Origin: Ideonella paludis
GTDB taxonomy: Bacteria > Pseudomonadota > Gammaproteobacteria > Burkholderiales > Burkholderiaceae_C
Length of the DNA stretch: 64,000 nt
Assembly (NCBI RefSeq): GCF_018069865.1
Contig: NZ_JAGQDG010000001.1
Location: 558,001 to 622,000, forward strand
Reading direction: 5' to 3'
Position numbers and translations under genes: made by a program. This document shows positions 1-9,258 of the stretch, one piece after another. Each line of letters starts with the position of its first letter. Position 1 is the first letter of the stretch. Under the pieces are notes generated by a model. It saw only the letters and a program-made list of their open reading frames with translations, had not been told where the DNA came from and did no database searches.

Positions 1-21
1 GGGGGTGGTGATCTCGCGCAT
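1..21 (-). CDS. Start of an unidentified gene running off the left edge
   Basis: On the minus strand an ATG lies 10 bases beyond the kdsD stop, preceded by an AGAGA ribosome-binding-like motif. It opens the reading frame MREITTP, which leaves the window. A Kdo-8-phosphate phosphatase (kdsC) often follows kdsD and would be the first guess, but seven residues cannot test it. Confidence 0.3.
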
Positions 22-30
22 GGGGTTCTC

Positions 31-1029
31 TTAAATCACCTTGGCCTGCATCAGGTCGTTGGTGTTGATGGCGCCGCACAGGCGCTCGGCCTCGTCCACC
101 ACCAGCAAGCTGGTGATGCGGTGCTGCTCCATCAAGGTGGCCGCTTCAGCGGCCAGCGCATCGGCGCGCACCGTCTTGGGCCGGGCAAACATCACCTCGC
201 TGGCCTTCAAGGCGCGCAGGTCGGCGCCAGTTTCGATCAGGCGGCGCAAATCGCCATCGGTGAAGATGCCCAGGATGCGGTCGCCGCCGTTCACAGGCTC
301 CACCACCGCTGTCGCGCCCAAGCCCTTTTGCGACATCTCATGCACCACCTCTAAGAAGGACGCATCAGCCAAGACACGCGGCACTTGCTCGCCCGAGCGC
401 ATCAGGTCGCGCACATGCATCAGCAGCTTGCGGCCCAGCGCGCCACCAGGGTGCGAGCGGGCAAAGTCTTCTTCGCGGAAGCCACGCGCATCCAGCAAGG
501 CCACTGCCAATGCATCACCCAATGCCATTTGCGCCGTGGTGCTGGCCGTGGGGGCCAGGTTCAAGGGGCAGGCTTCTTGCTGCACGGTGCACAGCAAGAC
601 ATGGTCCGCATGGGTGGCCAAGGTCGACTGCGGCCGCCCAGTGAGCGCCACCAAGACCACGCCCAAGCGGCGCAGCCCCGAGAGGATGGCGTTGATCTCA
701 TCGCTCTCGCCCGAGTTGGAGATGGCCAGCACCACATCGCCGGGCGCCACCATGCCCAAATCGCCATGGCTGGCCTCGCCGGGGTGCACGAAGAAGGCCG
801 GGGTGCCGGTAGAGGCCAAGGTCGCGGCAATCTTGCGGCCCACATGGCCGCTCTTGCCCATGCCCATCACCACCACGCGGCCGCGAATGGCCAAGATGGC
901 CTGCACCGCTTGCACAAAGTCTTGGCCCAGCAAATCGCGCACACCCAGCAAGGCTTGAGCCTCGATGTCAATGGTGCGGCGCGCCAGTTCCAAGGCGCGG
1001 TCAGCTTCTTGAGCAGTGAGTGGTTTCAC
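31..1029 (-). CDS. kdsD: Arabinose-5-phosphate isomerase (KdsD/KpsF family)
   Basis: Converts ribulose-5-phosphate to arabinose-5-phosphate, the first committed step towards Kdo for lipopolysaccharide. The protein has an N-terminal SIS sugar-isomerase domain with the family signatures VVVMGMGKSGHVGRK, STGTPAFFVHPGEASHGDLG and ISNSGES, then SHPGGALGR and a pair of C-terminal CBS domains (from about residue 200). I placed the start at the GTG at 1029, which gives 332 residues, close to the E. coli protein (328). A longer version starting at a GTG at 1098 is open but would overlap the divergent antiporter start and adds residues without family similarity. No strong Shine-Dalgarno supports either. 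The next gene on the same strand begins within 10 bp. Confidence 0.88.
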   Translation of the reverse strand: MKPLTAQEADRALELARRTIDIEAQALLGVRDLLGQDFVQAVQAILAIRGRVVVMGMGKSGHVGRKIAATLASTGTPAFFVHPGEASHGDLGMVAPGDVVLAISNSGESDEINAILSGLRRLGVVLVALTGRPQSTLATHADHVLLCTVQQEACPLNLAPTASTTAQMALGDALAVALLDARGFREEDFARSHPGGALGRKLLMHVRDLMRSGEQVPRVLADASFLEVVHEMSQKGLGATAVVEPVNGGDRILGIFTDGDLRRLIETGADLRALKASEVMFARPKTVRADALAAEAATLMEQHRITSLLVVDEAERLCGAINTNDLMQAKVI

Positions 1030-1090
1030 AGGCGGGTGTCTGGTTGAGAATAGGGGGATTCTAGAAGGCGACAGAGAAAGGGTTTCCGGA

Positions 1091-3088
1091 TTGGCCACGA
1101 CGCTTGAATTGGTGCTGCTCTACCTCATCGCCGCCGTGGCCGGCGTGGTCGCTTGCCGATTGATGCGTCTGCCGCCCATGCTGGGCTATCTGGTGGTGGG
1201 CGTGTTGATCGGCCCCAATGCCCTGGCCTTGGCCAAGGACTCTGCTGGGGTGAAGTACCTGGCCGAGTTTGGCGTGGTCTTTCTGATGTTCGTCATCGGG
1301 CTGGAGTTCAATCTGCCCAAGCTGCGCAGCATGCGCACCCTGGTGTTTGGCTTGGGGCTCAGCCAAGTGGTGCTGACCATACTGGGCGCCCTGGTGGGCA
1401 ACACGGCGTTGATCTGGCTGTTCAGCGTCACCACCCGGCCCTGGGAGCTGGGTTGGCAAGGCGCGGTGGTGCTGGGCAGCGCAATGGCCATGTCGTCGAC
1501 CGCCATCGTCGTCAAGATGATGGCCGAGCGCCTAGAGCTCGAGAGCGAGCACGGCAAACGCGTCATCGGCGTGCTGCTGTTCCAGGACTTGGCGGTGGTG
1601 CCGCTGCTGGTGTTGATCCCGGCCTTGAACTCCTCGCCTGAAGACATGGTCAGCTCCATGGCCCTGGCTTTGCTCAAAGCCACGCTGCTGTTGACGGTGC
1701 TCTTGGTGGGCGGGCAGCGGGTGATGCGGCGCTGGCTGACGCTGGTGGCGCGGCGCAAGAGCGAAGAGCTGTTTGTGCTGAACGTGCTGCTGGTGACGCT
1801 GGGTTTGGCCTACCTCACCGAACATGCGGGCTTGTCCCTCGCACTGGGCGCCTTTGTCGCCGGCATGTTGATCGCCGAAACCGAGTTCAAGCACCAGGTG
1901 GAAACCGACATCCGGCCCTTCCATGACGTGCTGCTGGGCCTGTTCTTCATCACCATTGGCATGAAGCTGGACTGGCGCCCTGTGCTGGATGAGTGGCTGT
2001 TGGTGCTGCTGCTGACCACCCTGCCCGTGTTGGCCAAAGCCGTGCTGGTGACGGGCTTGGCCTGGGCGTTTCGAGCGCCCACCGGTGTGGCCATTCGAAC
2101 GGGTCTGTATTTGGCGCAAGCCGGTGAGTTCGGCTTTGTGCTGCTGACCCTGGGCGCCGAGCACCAGCTCATTGCGCCGCAGTGGATGAGCCCGGTGCTG
2201 GCTTCCATGGTGCTGTCCATGCTGGCCACGCCCTTCATCATCATGTACGCCGACCGCATCGTGGTGCGGCTGGCCGCCAGCGACTGGATGATGCAATCGG
2301 TGGCGCTGACCACCATCGCCAAAAAAGCCATGCGCACCGAGGCGCACGTCATCATTTGCGGCTACGGCCGCAGTGGCCAAAACCTGGCGCGCTTGCTGGA
2401 AAAAGAAGCCATCCCCTATATGGCGCTGGACCTGGACCCTGACCGCGTGCGCCAGGCTGCGGCGGCTGGGCAAAGCGTGGTGTTTGGCGACGCCGCGCGC
2501 CTGCAAAGCTTGATGGCGGCGGGCTTGGCCCGCGCCAGCGCCGTGGTCATCAGCTACCACGACACCCCCTCGGCGCTGAAGATCTTGCAGCAGGTGCGGG
2601 AGCACGCCCCTCAGGTGCCGGTGGTGGTGCGCACCATCGACGACAGCGACCTGGAAGCCCTGCGTGCTGCCGGTGCCACCGAGGTGGTGCCCGAAGCGGT
2701 GGAAGGCTCGCTGATGCTGGCCAGCCATGCGCTGGCGCTGGTGGGTGTGCCCATGCGGCGGGTGATCCGGCTGACGCGGGACGCCCGGGATGCCCGCTAC
2801 AGCCTGCTGCGTGGCTACTTTCATGGCGCTGATGACGACACCGCCGAAGAACTGGAGCAAGCCCGGCTGCACAGCGTGCCGCTGCCGCTGGCCGCGGCCT
2901 GCGTGGGCCAGACCTTGGCCCATCAAGCCTTACACGCGCTGGGCGTGAATGTGGTGTCGGTGCGGCGCACCGATGGCCGGGTCATCAACCCTCAGGATGA
3001 GTTGATGCTGGCCGGTGGCGACACCTTGGTGTTGGCCGGCAAGCCGGAACAGCTGGCCTTGGCCGAGAAGAAGCTCTTGACCGGTTGA
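1091..3088 (+). CDS. Kef-type K+/H+ antiporter (CPA2 family) with TrkA-N domain
   Basis: Inner-membrane monovalent cation:proton antiporter of the CPA2 family (KefB/KefC/YbaL type). The N-terminal 400 residues are a hydrophobic multi-pass exchanger with motifs such as LPPMLGYLVVGVLIGP, EFGVVFLMFVIGLEF and FQDLAVVPLL. A cytoplasmic TrkA-N (RCK) nucleotide-binding domain follows with the Rossmann start VIICGYGRSGQNLARLL, and then a TrkA-C-like tail. The reading frame is open from a GTG at 1016, but family similarity begins at ATTLELVLLYL, so the TTG at 1091, eight bases after AGAAAGGG, is the likely start (665 residues). Whether it is glutathione-gated as in KefC cannot be told from sequence. 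Divergent from kdsD. Confidence 0.88.
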   Translation: MATTLELVLLYLIAAVAGVVACRLMRLPPMLGYLVVGVLIGPNALALAKDSAGVKYLAEFGVVFLMFVIGLEFNLPKLRSMRTLVFGLGLSQVVLTILGALVGNTALIWLFSVTTRPWELGWQGAVVLGSAMAMSSTAIVVKMMAERLELESEHGKRVIGVLLFQDLAVVPLLVLIPALNSSPEDMVSSMALALLKATLLLTVLLVGGQRVMRRWLTLVARRKSEELFVLNVLLVTLGLAYLTEHAGLSLALGAFVAGMLIAETEFKHQVETDIRPFHDVLLGLFFITIGMKLDWRPVLDEWLLVLLLTTLPVLAKAVLVTGLAWAFRAPTGVAIRTGLYLAQAGEFGFVLLTLGAEHQLIAPQWMSPVLASMVLSMLATPFIIMYADRIVVRLAASDWMMQSVALTTIAKKAMRTEAHVIICGYGRSGQNLARLLEKEAIPYMALDLDPDRVRQAAAAGQSVVFGDAARLQSLMAAGLARASAVVISYHDTPSALKILQQVREHAPQVPVVVRTIDDSDLEALRAAGATEVVPEAVEGSLMLASHALALVGVPMRRVIRLTRDARDARYSLLRGYFHGADDDTAEELEQARLHSVPLPLAAACVGQTLAHQALHALGVNVVSVRRTDGRVINPQDELMLAGGDTLVLAGKPEQLALAEKKLLTG

Positions 3089-3101
3089 GCCCGGACCTTC
3101 G

Positions 3102-3119
3102 GAGCCAGCGCGCTGGCTC
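3102..3119. terminator. Perfect inverted repeat between convergent genes
   Basis: GAGCCAGC and GCTGGCTC meet around a GC centre, an 18-base perfect palindrome in the 29 bases between the antiporter stop and the convergent cyclic-nucleotide-binding gene, overlapping the latter's stop codon. The position suits a bidirectional terminator, but there is no T-tract on either side, so a simple intrinsic terminator is not proven. Confidence 0.4.
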
Positions 3120-3588
3120 AGGCCATAGGCAAGCCGCGCTCCAGGCTCGCTTGCATGCGGGCCACCATCACGGCGCCCAAGCTGCGCAGCACCTCCAGCG
3201 CCATCGCGGTTTGGCGCAGGGCCATTTCATCCAAGCGGTGGCGGGGCAAAGCCCACACGGTGCAGGGCGACATGGCTTCAACCTGCGCCATGCGTGGCGC
3301 GTCACCAAACATGGCGGATTCACCCACGATGGAGCCGGGACGCAAGATGGCCACCGGCCGGCGGCCCGACTGCGGCGGTGCCGGCACATAAAGCTGCAGC
3401 GTGCCTTGCTCCAGCAGGTAGAGCGTGCGCTCGGTGTCACGGTACTTCACCAGGACCTCGCCCGAGCGCAGGCTGACTTCGTTGAAGTAGTCGCCCAACA
3501 ACTGCCATTGGCGCGCATCCAAACGCGGCCTGAAGCTGTCTTCCGCATTGAGCGATTGCACCGCTTGAATCACTTGGTCGAATGCCAT
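3118..3588 (-). CDS. Stand-alone cyclic-nucleotide-binding domain protein
   Basis: A 156-residue protein that consists of one Crp-type cNMP-binding beta-barrel: RSGEVLVKYRDTERTLYLLEQG near residues 42-63, a phosphate-binding-cassette-like segment PGSIVGESAMFGDAPRMAQ, and a C-terminal helix. There is no helix-turn-helix, so it is not a Crp/Fnr transcription factor by itself. It may work as a ligand-sensing subunit or partner. The reading frame is open much further upstream (to 3966), but that part lies inside mnmE on the same strand. The ATG at 3588 follows a GGGAG ribosome-binding site and gives the expected domain start. Convergent with the antiporter gene. Confidence 0.75.
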   Translation of the reverse strand: MAFDQVIQAVQSLNAEDSFRPRLDARQWQLLGDYFNEVSLRSGEVLVKYRDTERTLYLLEQGTLQLYVPAPPQSGRRPVAILRPGSIVGESAMFGDAPRMAQVEAMSPCTVWALPRHRLDEMALRQTAMALEVLRSLGAVMVARMQASLERGLPMA

Positions 3589-3757
3589 CTTGGCTCCCTC
3601 ACAAACCTCAAGCCCACACCACCGCACGCAAAGATGCGCATGTTCAGGGCGAACACTGAGCGCGATTATGAGCAGCGGTACCCAGACGCCGCAAGCCAAC
3701 AATAGGGGAGCCGGCATCCCACGCTGGAGGCGGCTCACAGCTAGACGCGAGAGTTTT

Positions 3758-5164
3758 CTATTTGCCGATACAAAAGCGCGTGAAGATTTCTCCCAGGAGA
3801 TCATCGGCACTGAAGCGGCCGGTGATCTCCTGCAAGGCTTGGTGGGCCAAGCGAAGCTCTTCCGCGAACAAGTCCAGCGCTGCATCGGCCTGCGCCGCAT
3901 GCTCAGCCGCCAAGCCCAAGTGCTCGCGGGCGCGACCCAGCGCATTGACATGGCGGCTGCGGGCAATGAACACGCCCTCAGGTGCGGCTTGCCAGCCGGC
4001 CCGCTCCAGCAAGAGCTGGCGCAAAGCCTCCAGGCCTTGGCCGGTGCGGGCCGAGAGCATCAGCGCCGCGCCACCCTGGCTGTGAGCCTGGGCGACTGCA
4101 GCCGCCTCCTGGGGCGCATCAGCCTTGTTGTAGACCTGGATCAGGCGACTGCGGTCCACCTGAGAGAGACGCTGCGCAATGCGAGCTTCCGCCGCTTGGT
4201 AATCGGGGTCATTCAGACGGGTCAAATCGTGCAGAAACAACACCGCATCCGCGCTGGCAATCGACTCCCAACTGCGCGCCACGCCAATGCGCTCCACGTC
4301 GTCGCTGGCGTCGGCGTCGTCGCGCAAGCCTGCGGTGTCGGTCACATGCACGGGCACGCCTTGGATTTGGATGGTCTCGCTGACCCGGTCGCGCGTGGTG
4401 CCCGCAATAGGCGTGACGATGGCCAGCTCGGCCCCGGCCAGCGCATTGAGCAGCGAGCTTTTGCCCACGTTGGGCTGGCCCGCCAGCACCACGCGCAGGC
4501 CCTCGCGCAGCAGGGCACCTTGGCGCGCGCGGGACTGCACCGCCTCGAGTTGGGCCAGCACGCGCTGCAGCTTGCCGCGAGCATCGGCCTTCTCGAGGAA
4601 GTCGATTTCTTCCTCGGGGAAGTCCAGCGTCGCCTCCACCAACATGCGCAGGTTGACGATGCGCTCCGCCAAGGCGTCGATCTCTTTGGAGAACGCCCCG
4701 CCCAAAGAGCGGCTGGCCGAGCGCGCCGCAGCCTCGGTGCTGGCGTCGATCAAATCGGCCACGGCCTCGGCCTGCGCCAGGTCGAGCTTGTCATTCAGAT
4801 AGGCCCGCAGCGTGAACTCACCGGGCTCTGCCAAGCGCAGGCCCATGGCCGCACCGGCTTCTAAGCAGCGGGCCAAGAGCAGTTGCAAGACCACCGGCCC
4901 ACCATGCGCTTGCAGCTCCAGCACAGCCTCGCCGGTGTAGCTGTGGGGCGCCGGAAAGTGCAGGGCCAAGCCGTGGTCAATGGCCTCGCCCTCAGCGGTC
5001 TTGAACGCCCCGTAACGCGCTTGGCGGGGCGCCAAGGGGGCACCAATCAGCGCGGCTATCAGCGGCTGCAGGTCGCGGCCGGAGGCGCGCACAATGCCCA
5101 CGGCCCCGCGTCCGGGGGCCGTGGCGATGGCAACGATGGGGTCTTGATGGCGGCTGAGTGACAC
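3758..5164 (-). CDS. mnmE: tRNA uridine-5-carboxymethylaminomethyl modification GTPase MnmE
   Basis: With MnmG, MnmE installs the cmnm5 group on the wobble uridine (U34) of several tRNAs, using methylene-tetrahydrofolate and GTP. The 468-residue protein shows the N-terminal folate-binding domain ([22 protein letters not shown]), the central helical region, a G domain with the P-loop [29 protein letters not shown] and NKAD motifs, and the invariant C-terminal CIGK whose cysteine is catalytic. Length and architecture are normal. The start codon is a GTG at 5164 with no clear Shine-Dalgarno. It is the last member of the conserved origin-flanking cluster, here separated from yidC by a DUF945 gene. 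Confidence 0.97.
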   Translation of the reverse strand: MSLSRHQDPIVAIATAPGRGAVGIVRASGRDLQPLIAALIGAPLAPRQARYGAFKTAEGEAIDHGLALHFPAPHSYTGEAVLELQAHGGPVVLQLLLARCLEAGAAMGLRLAEPGEFTLRAYLNDKLDLAQAEAVADLIDASTEAAARSASRSLGGAFSKEIDALAERIVNLRMLVEATLDFPEEEIDFLEKADARGKLQRVLAQLEAVQSRARQGALLREGLRVVLAGQPNVGKSSLLNALAGAELAIVTPIAGTTRDRVSETIQIQGVPVHVTDTAGLRDDADASDDVERIGVARSWESIASADAVLFLHDLTRLNDPDYQAAEARIAQRLSQVDRSRLIQVYNKADAPQEAAAVAQAHSQGGAALMLSARTGQGLEALRQLLLERAGWQAAPEGVFIARSRHVNALGRAREHLGLAAEHAAQADAALDLFAEELRLAHQALQEITGRFSADDLLGEIFTRFCIGK

Positions 5165-5193
5165 AGCCGCGATTGTCCGCTATCGCGCTGTGC

Positions 5194-7209
5194 TCAGAGG
5201 GCCGCCACCGGTTGCGCGGCCATCGCCGCAGCGGCCACCTTGGCCATGTGGGTGTAGAGCGCGTTGAGCAGCGGGTTGGTTTCCTTGGCGGCGCGGTCTT
5301 GGTAGTAGGCCAGCGACTTCTCGCGGTTGCCCGACCATTGGAAGGAGATCCACAGCGCCGCTTTCGCGTCCTCGGCCTTGCCGCCCAAGGCCAGGGATTC
5401 GGCAAACGGCGTCCAGGTCGAGGTACGCCGGGGGTCGAGCACCAATGCGGCTTGGAGCACGTTTTGCGCCTCGCCCGCTTGGCCGGCCTTCACCAGGGCA
5501 AAGCCCAGGTTGCCGGCGATCTCCACATCCCGCGGGTTCTCTTTTTGCGCTTGGCGCAGTTGGGCCACCGCTCCCGCAAAGTCTTCCTTCTTCAAGGCCT
5601 CCAAGGCGGCGGTGTTGAGCTGACGGGCGACAGCCTTGTTGCCCAGGTCTGGCTTGGGCAAGGCGTCAATGCGGCTGGCAATCTTGCGCACGCCTTCCAC
5701 GTCATTGGCCTTGGCAGCGGCCAGGCTTTGGGCGACGCAGGCATTCAGGGTGTCGCATTCCGCCGCGGCCGCAGGTGCGGGAGCAGGCGCCGTGGCCGTT
5801 GGTGCGGCGGGCGCCTCGGCGGGTGCAGCAGCGGAGGGCGCTTGGGCGGGCGCTTCGGCGATCACTTCTTCTTTGGGCTCGGGCGCTTGCGCAGGGGCCT
5901 TGGCCACTTTGGTGTGCGAGCCCAGCGTCTCCATCGCAAGCGCAATGGCTTGGTCTGCATTGCGCAGCGCGGCCTGGAAGCCCGAAGCGTCGATAGAGCG
6001 GCCATTGAGCTTGAGCAGGCCGTCTGCGTACTCAAAGCTGGCGCGCAGGCCATCGCCTTGTTCCACGGCCGCACCCAGGCCCACGGCCATCTTGCGCTGC
6101 TCGTCCGTCAAGGCCTGGCCGCCTACATCTAAGCGGCCGCTGGACTTGAGCTGTGCTTCCAGCGAAGGCTTGCCGCCCTTGGCCGCTTGCACCTCCACCA
6201 GCAGCTCGCCGTCGATCTTGCCGTCCTTGGCCTTGCCCTTGAGCGTGGGAATGCCCATGCTGAAGCCCTTGGTCAGCACCGTGTTCAGGGCGTCGCCCAG
6301 GCGCTTGCTTTCGTCGGCGGTCAGCGCGTCCAGGCCGCAGCTCGCATCAAACAGGGTGCTGATGGTTTCAATGCTCTTGGTGTCCAGGCCCTTGATGGCC
6401 ATCTCCAAAGCCATGTCGGAGAGCACCTGGCCCTTGGCTTCGATCTTCTTGATCGAGGGCGTGAAGGTGAAGTCCAGCCTATCCCCTTTTTCCGTGGCTT
6501 TGGAACTCAGCTCAAAGCCCTCCATGGTGCCGGCGCTGGTGCTGACATGGGCCATCGCAAAGCGGGCGCTGCCGGTGCCCAAGAAGCGGTTGTCCAGGTC
6601 TACGTCCAGCACGATGTCTTTGACTTCAACGGCCTCGCCGCTGCTGCGCACGACGGCGCGCTCCATCTTCCAGCCAAAGCCCAGCGCCTTGTCTTTGACG
6701 CGCAGAAAGCCGGTCGACGGCGTGATCTGCACCGACTCGCGTGACTTGCGCATCGCCACCTCGGGCAGCTTCATGTCGGTGTAGATCGCGCCCGTCATGC
6801 CCACCGAGCCGGCCCCGCTCAAGGCATTGGCGGCGCCAAACAGCTCCTTGAAGGCATCGGCCGTGTCACCTTGTGGCGTGGCCTGCCAGTCAAATCGCGC
6901 CGCACCGGTCGGCAAAGGGAGATGCGCCAGGGTGTAGGCCACCTTGACGACCAGTTTTTCGTCCTCACCCACGTCGGCAGCACAGCCCGGTGTGAAGCTG
7001 ACCTCGGCCTCGCCCTTGGAGCTGAGCAGCCCGCGCTCGTGCTTGAGCTGGGTGATCTTCCAGGCCGTGCCCGGCTTCTGTGGCGCCGTGTGCAGTGCTT
7101 TCAAGGCATCTTCGGCCTTCATGCCGGCCCACACACCACTGCCGACCCAAGCCGCCCCAGCGACCACCGCCACGCCGCCCAAGGCGGCCAAAGATTTCGA
7201 CATTGCCAT
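5194..7209 (-). CDS. DUF945 (YdgA-like) protein with C-terminal TPR-type region
   Basis: A 671-residue protein with an N-terminal membrane anchor or uncleaved signal (residues 5-28, LAALGGVAVVAGAAWVGSGV) and a long DUF945 domain to about residue 440, the family of E. coli YdgA, whose function is not established. An Ala/Pro/Glu-rich linker (about 445-480) follows. The last part reads like tetratricopeptide repeats: NLGFALVKAGQAGEAQNVL, AALVLDPRRTSTWTPFAESL, a pattern used for protein contacts. The linker and TPR tail are not part of the E. coli-type DUF945 protein. The ATG at 7209 follows AGAAGGAG with good spacing. It sits between mnmE and yidC, interrupting the usual order; a periplasmic or envelope role is inferred. 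Confidence 0.75.
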   Translation of the reverse strand: MAMSKSLAALGGVAVVAGAAWVGSGVWAGMKAEDALKALHTAPQKPGTAWKITQLKHERGLLSSKGEAEVSFTPGCAADVGEDEKLVVKVAYTLAHLPLPTGAARFDWQATPQGDTADAFKELFGAANALSGAGSVGMTGAIYTDMKLPEVAMRKSRESVQITPSTGFLRVKDKALGFGWKMERAVVRSSGEAVEVKDIVLDVDLDNRFLGTGSARFAMAHVSTSAGTMEGFELSSKATEKGDRLDFTFTPSIKKIEAKGQVLSDMALEMAIKGLDTKSIETISTLFDASCGLDALTADESKRLGDALNTVLTKGFSMGIPTLKGKAKDGKIDGELLVEVQAAKGGKPSLEAQLKSSGRLDVGGQALTDEQRKMAVGLGAAVEQGDGLRASFEYADGLLKLNGRSIDASGFQAALRNADQAIALAMETLGSHTKVAKAPAQAPEPKEEVIAEAPAQAPSAAAPAEAPAAPTATAPAPAPAAAAECDTLNACVAQSLAAAKANDVEGVRKIASRIDALPKPDLGNKAVARQLNTAALEALKKEDFAGAVAQLRQAQKENPRDVEIAGNLGFALVKAGQAGEAQNVLQAALVLDPRRTSTWTPFAESLALGGKAEDAKAALWISFQWSGNREKSLAYYQDRAAKETNPLLNALYTHMAKVAAAAMAAQPVAAL

Positions 7210-7533
7210 GCGAGCACTCCTTCTATCGCCAAACGAATCAGATGCATCTGCTTACGTCCGGCCGGCGGGAAAGATAAGGGGTGTCGGTGCGAAATATGAA
7301 AAAAATGACACTGCGGCCGGATTTTGAGCAGGCGGCATGCGGCAAATGGCGCGGAGGGAGGGTGGCGGTGCGTGGCTTCATCACCTGACGGCCGCGCACC
7401 CTCCTGGCGGGCCAACAACCTCAGTGGGAGGGGTTGAGCCGACCAATTCCCCGCATAGAAACGGCGGGCCTTGTGCGGGCCCTGAGCACTTTGTCGGCCG
7501 CCTGGCCGGCCAATTGAGCGCCTAGACCCTAGC
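7210..7533. other. Intergenic region between DUF945 gene and yidC terminator
   Basis: About 320 bases without a convincing gene. It must carry the promoter of the DUF945 gene on the minus strand; there is an AT-richer stretch with an A-run near 7297-7310. I could not pick a -35/-10 pair with confidence. Short open frames here have no recognisable product. Confidence 0.5.
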
Positions 7534-7568
7534 AAAAACCCCCGGTGCCTGGGGGCAGCCGGGGGTTT
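7534..7568 (-). terminator. Rho-independent terminator after yidC
   Basis: On the minus strand AACCCCCGG pairs with CCGGGGGTT across a 13-base loop and is followed by TTTTT, about 23 bases after the yidC stop. This is a good intrinsic terminator closing the rpmH-rnpA-yidD-yidC operon and isolating it from the DUF945 gene. Confidence 0.8.
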
Positions 7569-7590
7569 GCGGTGGGGGGCCGAGGGACGA

Positions 7591-9258
7591 TCAGCTCACG
7601 CCCATCTGCCGGTTGATCATCCACTGCTGGGCAATGGACAGCAGGTTATTCACCAGCCAGTACAGCACCAAGCCGGCCGGGAAGAAGAAGAACATGAAGC
7701 TGAACATCAAGGGCATCAGCCACATCATCTTGGCCTGCAGCGGGTCTGCCGGAGCGGGCTGCAGCCAAACCTGCAGCAAGCTGGAGAGCGTCATCAAGAT
7801 GGGCAGGATGAAGTACGGATCTTTGGCCGACAGGTCGGTGATCCAGCCCACCCAAGGCGCGCCACGCATCTCCACGGTGGACAGCAGCACCCAGTAGAGC
7901 GCGATGAAGAAAGGCATCTGCACAAAGATAGGCAGGCAGCCGCCAATCGGGTTGACCTTTTCTTCGCGGTAGATGCGCATCATTTCTTGCTGCATCTCCT
8001 GGGGCTTGTCCTTCAGGCGCTCACGCAGCTCCATGATGCGCGGGTTGACCGCCTTCATCTTGGCCATGGACTTGTAGGCATTGGCATTCAGCCAGTAGAA
8101 GGCTGCCTTCAGCAAGACCACCAGGGCCACAATCGACCAGCCCCAGTTGCCCAGCACGCTGTGCAGCCAGTGCAACACGGCAAACATCGGCTTGGCCAAG
8201 ATGGTGAACCAGCCGTAGTCCTTCACCAATTCCAGCCCAGGGGCCAGGGCGGCGAGCTTCTTTTCTTCTTGTGGGCCGACATAGAGCGTGGACTCATGGG
8301 CCTTGGTCGCCCCCGGCGCAATGGCGCCCAGGTCTTGCAACATGGCCACTTCATACAAATTGGGCACGCTGGGGTGCTTGCGGCTGGCGAACTCGCGCGG
8401 CGAGCCTGGGGCCACCAACCATGCCGAGGTGAAGTAGTGCTGCACCATCGCCACCCAGCCATCGTTGGAGCTGGTGTTGTGGCCGGGCTTGTCATTCGGA
8501 GCACGCTTCTCGATGTCCTTGAACTCCACCTTCTCGAACTTCTTCTCGTCGGTATAGACCGCCGGGCCCGTGAAGGTGAAATAGAACGCCGACTCACCCG
8601 CCGGGGCATTGCCGTCGCGCTGCAACTGCAAATACAAACGCGGCTGCACGGGCGCTGCACCCACGTTCACCACCTCGTGCTTGACGCCCACGGTGTACTG
8701 GCCGCGCTTGAAGGTGTAGGTCTTGACCAGCTTCACGCCGCCGACTTCGGGCGACTCAAAACGCACCACCACCTCGTTGGCGCCGTCCTTGAGCGTGCGC
8801 TCGCCGGGCTGGGCCGTCATCACGGTGAAGTGGTTCGGCAGCGCAGCGCCACCGGCCACGGCCGAGATCAGACCGGTCTGTGCCAAGTAGGTGCGCTCAG
8901 CGCTGGTGTCCATCAGCACGGTGTTGCGCTTGGGGTCAACGCTGTCGGGGTAGCCCAGCAGCTCGGCGCGACGCATGTCGCCGCCCTTACCGTCCAGGGT
9001 GACCTTCAGCACATCGGTGCTGACGACGATCTGCTCCGCTGGCTGGCCAGCAGGAGCCGTAGGCTGAGCGGCGGCCGTGGCACCCCCTGCGGCGGCCACG
9101 CCTGCAGCAGAGCCGGCGGCTGCTGCGCCGCTGGCCGCCTTGGCCACCGGAGCACCAAAAAGGGTGGGCTGGCCGGTGTGGCGGTTCCACCCGTCCCACA
9201 ACATGATGAGTGACATCGTGAACACCACCCACAAAAGGGTGCGGCGCATATCGGTCAT
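7591..9258 (-). CDS. yidC: Membrane protein insertase YidC (Oxa1 family)
   Basis: Inserts and folds inner-membrane proteins, alone or with SecYEG. The 555-residue protein has an N-terminal transmembrane anchor (RRTLLWVVFTMSLIMLWDGW), an Ala/Pro-rich spacer, the large periplasmic P1 domain, and the conserved C-terminal 60KD_IMP domain. That domain includes YKSMAKMKAVNPRIMELRER, NPIGGCLPIFVQMPFFIALY and the last membrane helices ending in QQWMINRQMGV. Size and topology are normal for a Gram-negative YidC. Its ATG overlaps the yidD stop by four bases (ATGA), so translation is probably coupled. Transcription ends at the strong hairpin just downstream. Confidence 0.98.
   Translation of the reverse strand: MTDMRRTLLWVVFTMSLIMLWDGWNRHTGQPTLFGAPVAKAASGAAAAGSAAGVAAAGGATAAAQPTAPAGQPAEQIVVSTDVLKVTLDGKGGDMRRAELLGYPDSVDPKRNTVLMDTSAERTYLAQTGLISAVAGGAALPNHFTVMTAQPGERTLKDGANEVVVRFESPEVGGVKLVKTYTFKRGQYTVGVKHEVVNVGAAPVQPRLYLQLQRDGNAPAGESAFYFTFTGPAVYTDEKKFEKVEFKDIEKRAPNDKPGHNTSSNDGWVAMVQHYFTSAWLVAPGSPREFASRKHPSVPNLYEVAMLQDLGAIAPGATKAHESTLYVGPQEEKKLAALAPGLELVKDYGWFTILAKPMFAVLHWLHSVLGNWGWSIVALVVLLKAAFYWLNANAYKSMAKMKAVNPRIMELRERLKDKPQEMQQEMMRIYREEKVNPIGGCLPIFVQMPFFIALYWVLLSTVEMRGAPWVGWITDLSAKDPYFILPILMTLSSLLQVWLQPAPADPLQAKMMWLMPLMFSFMFFFFPAGLVLYWLVNNLLSIAQQWMINRQMGVS

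Noticed and set aside
3589-3966. Upstream extension of the cyclic-nucleotide-binding protein to 282 residues
   Set aside because: The extra 126 codons run through the 3' end of mnmE in another frame and contain no domain. The ATG at 3588 has a ribosome-binding site.
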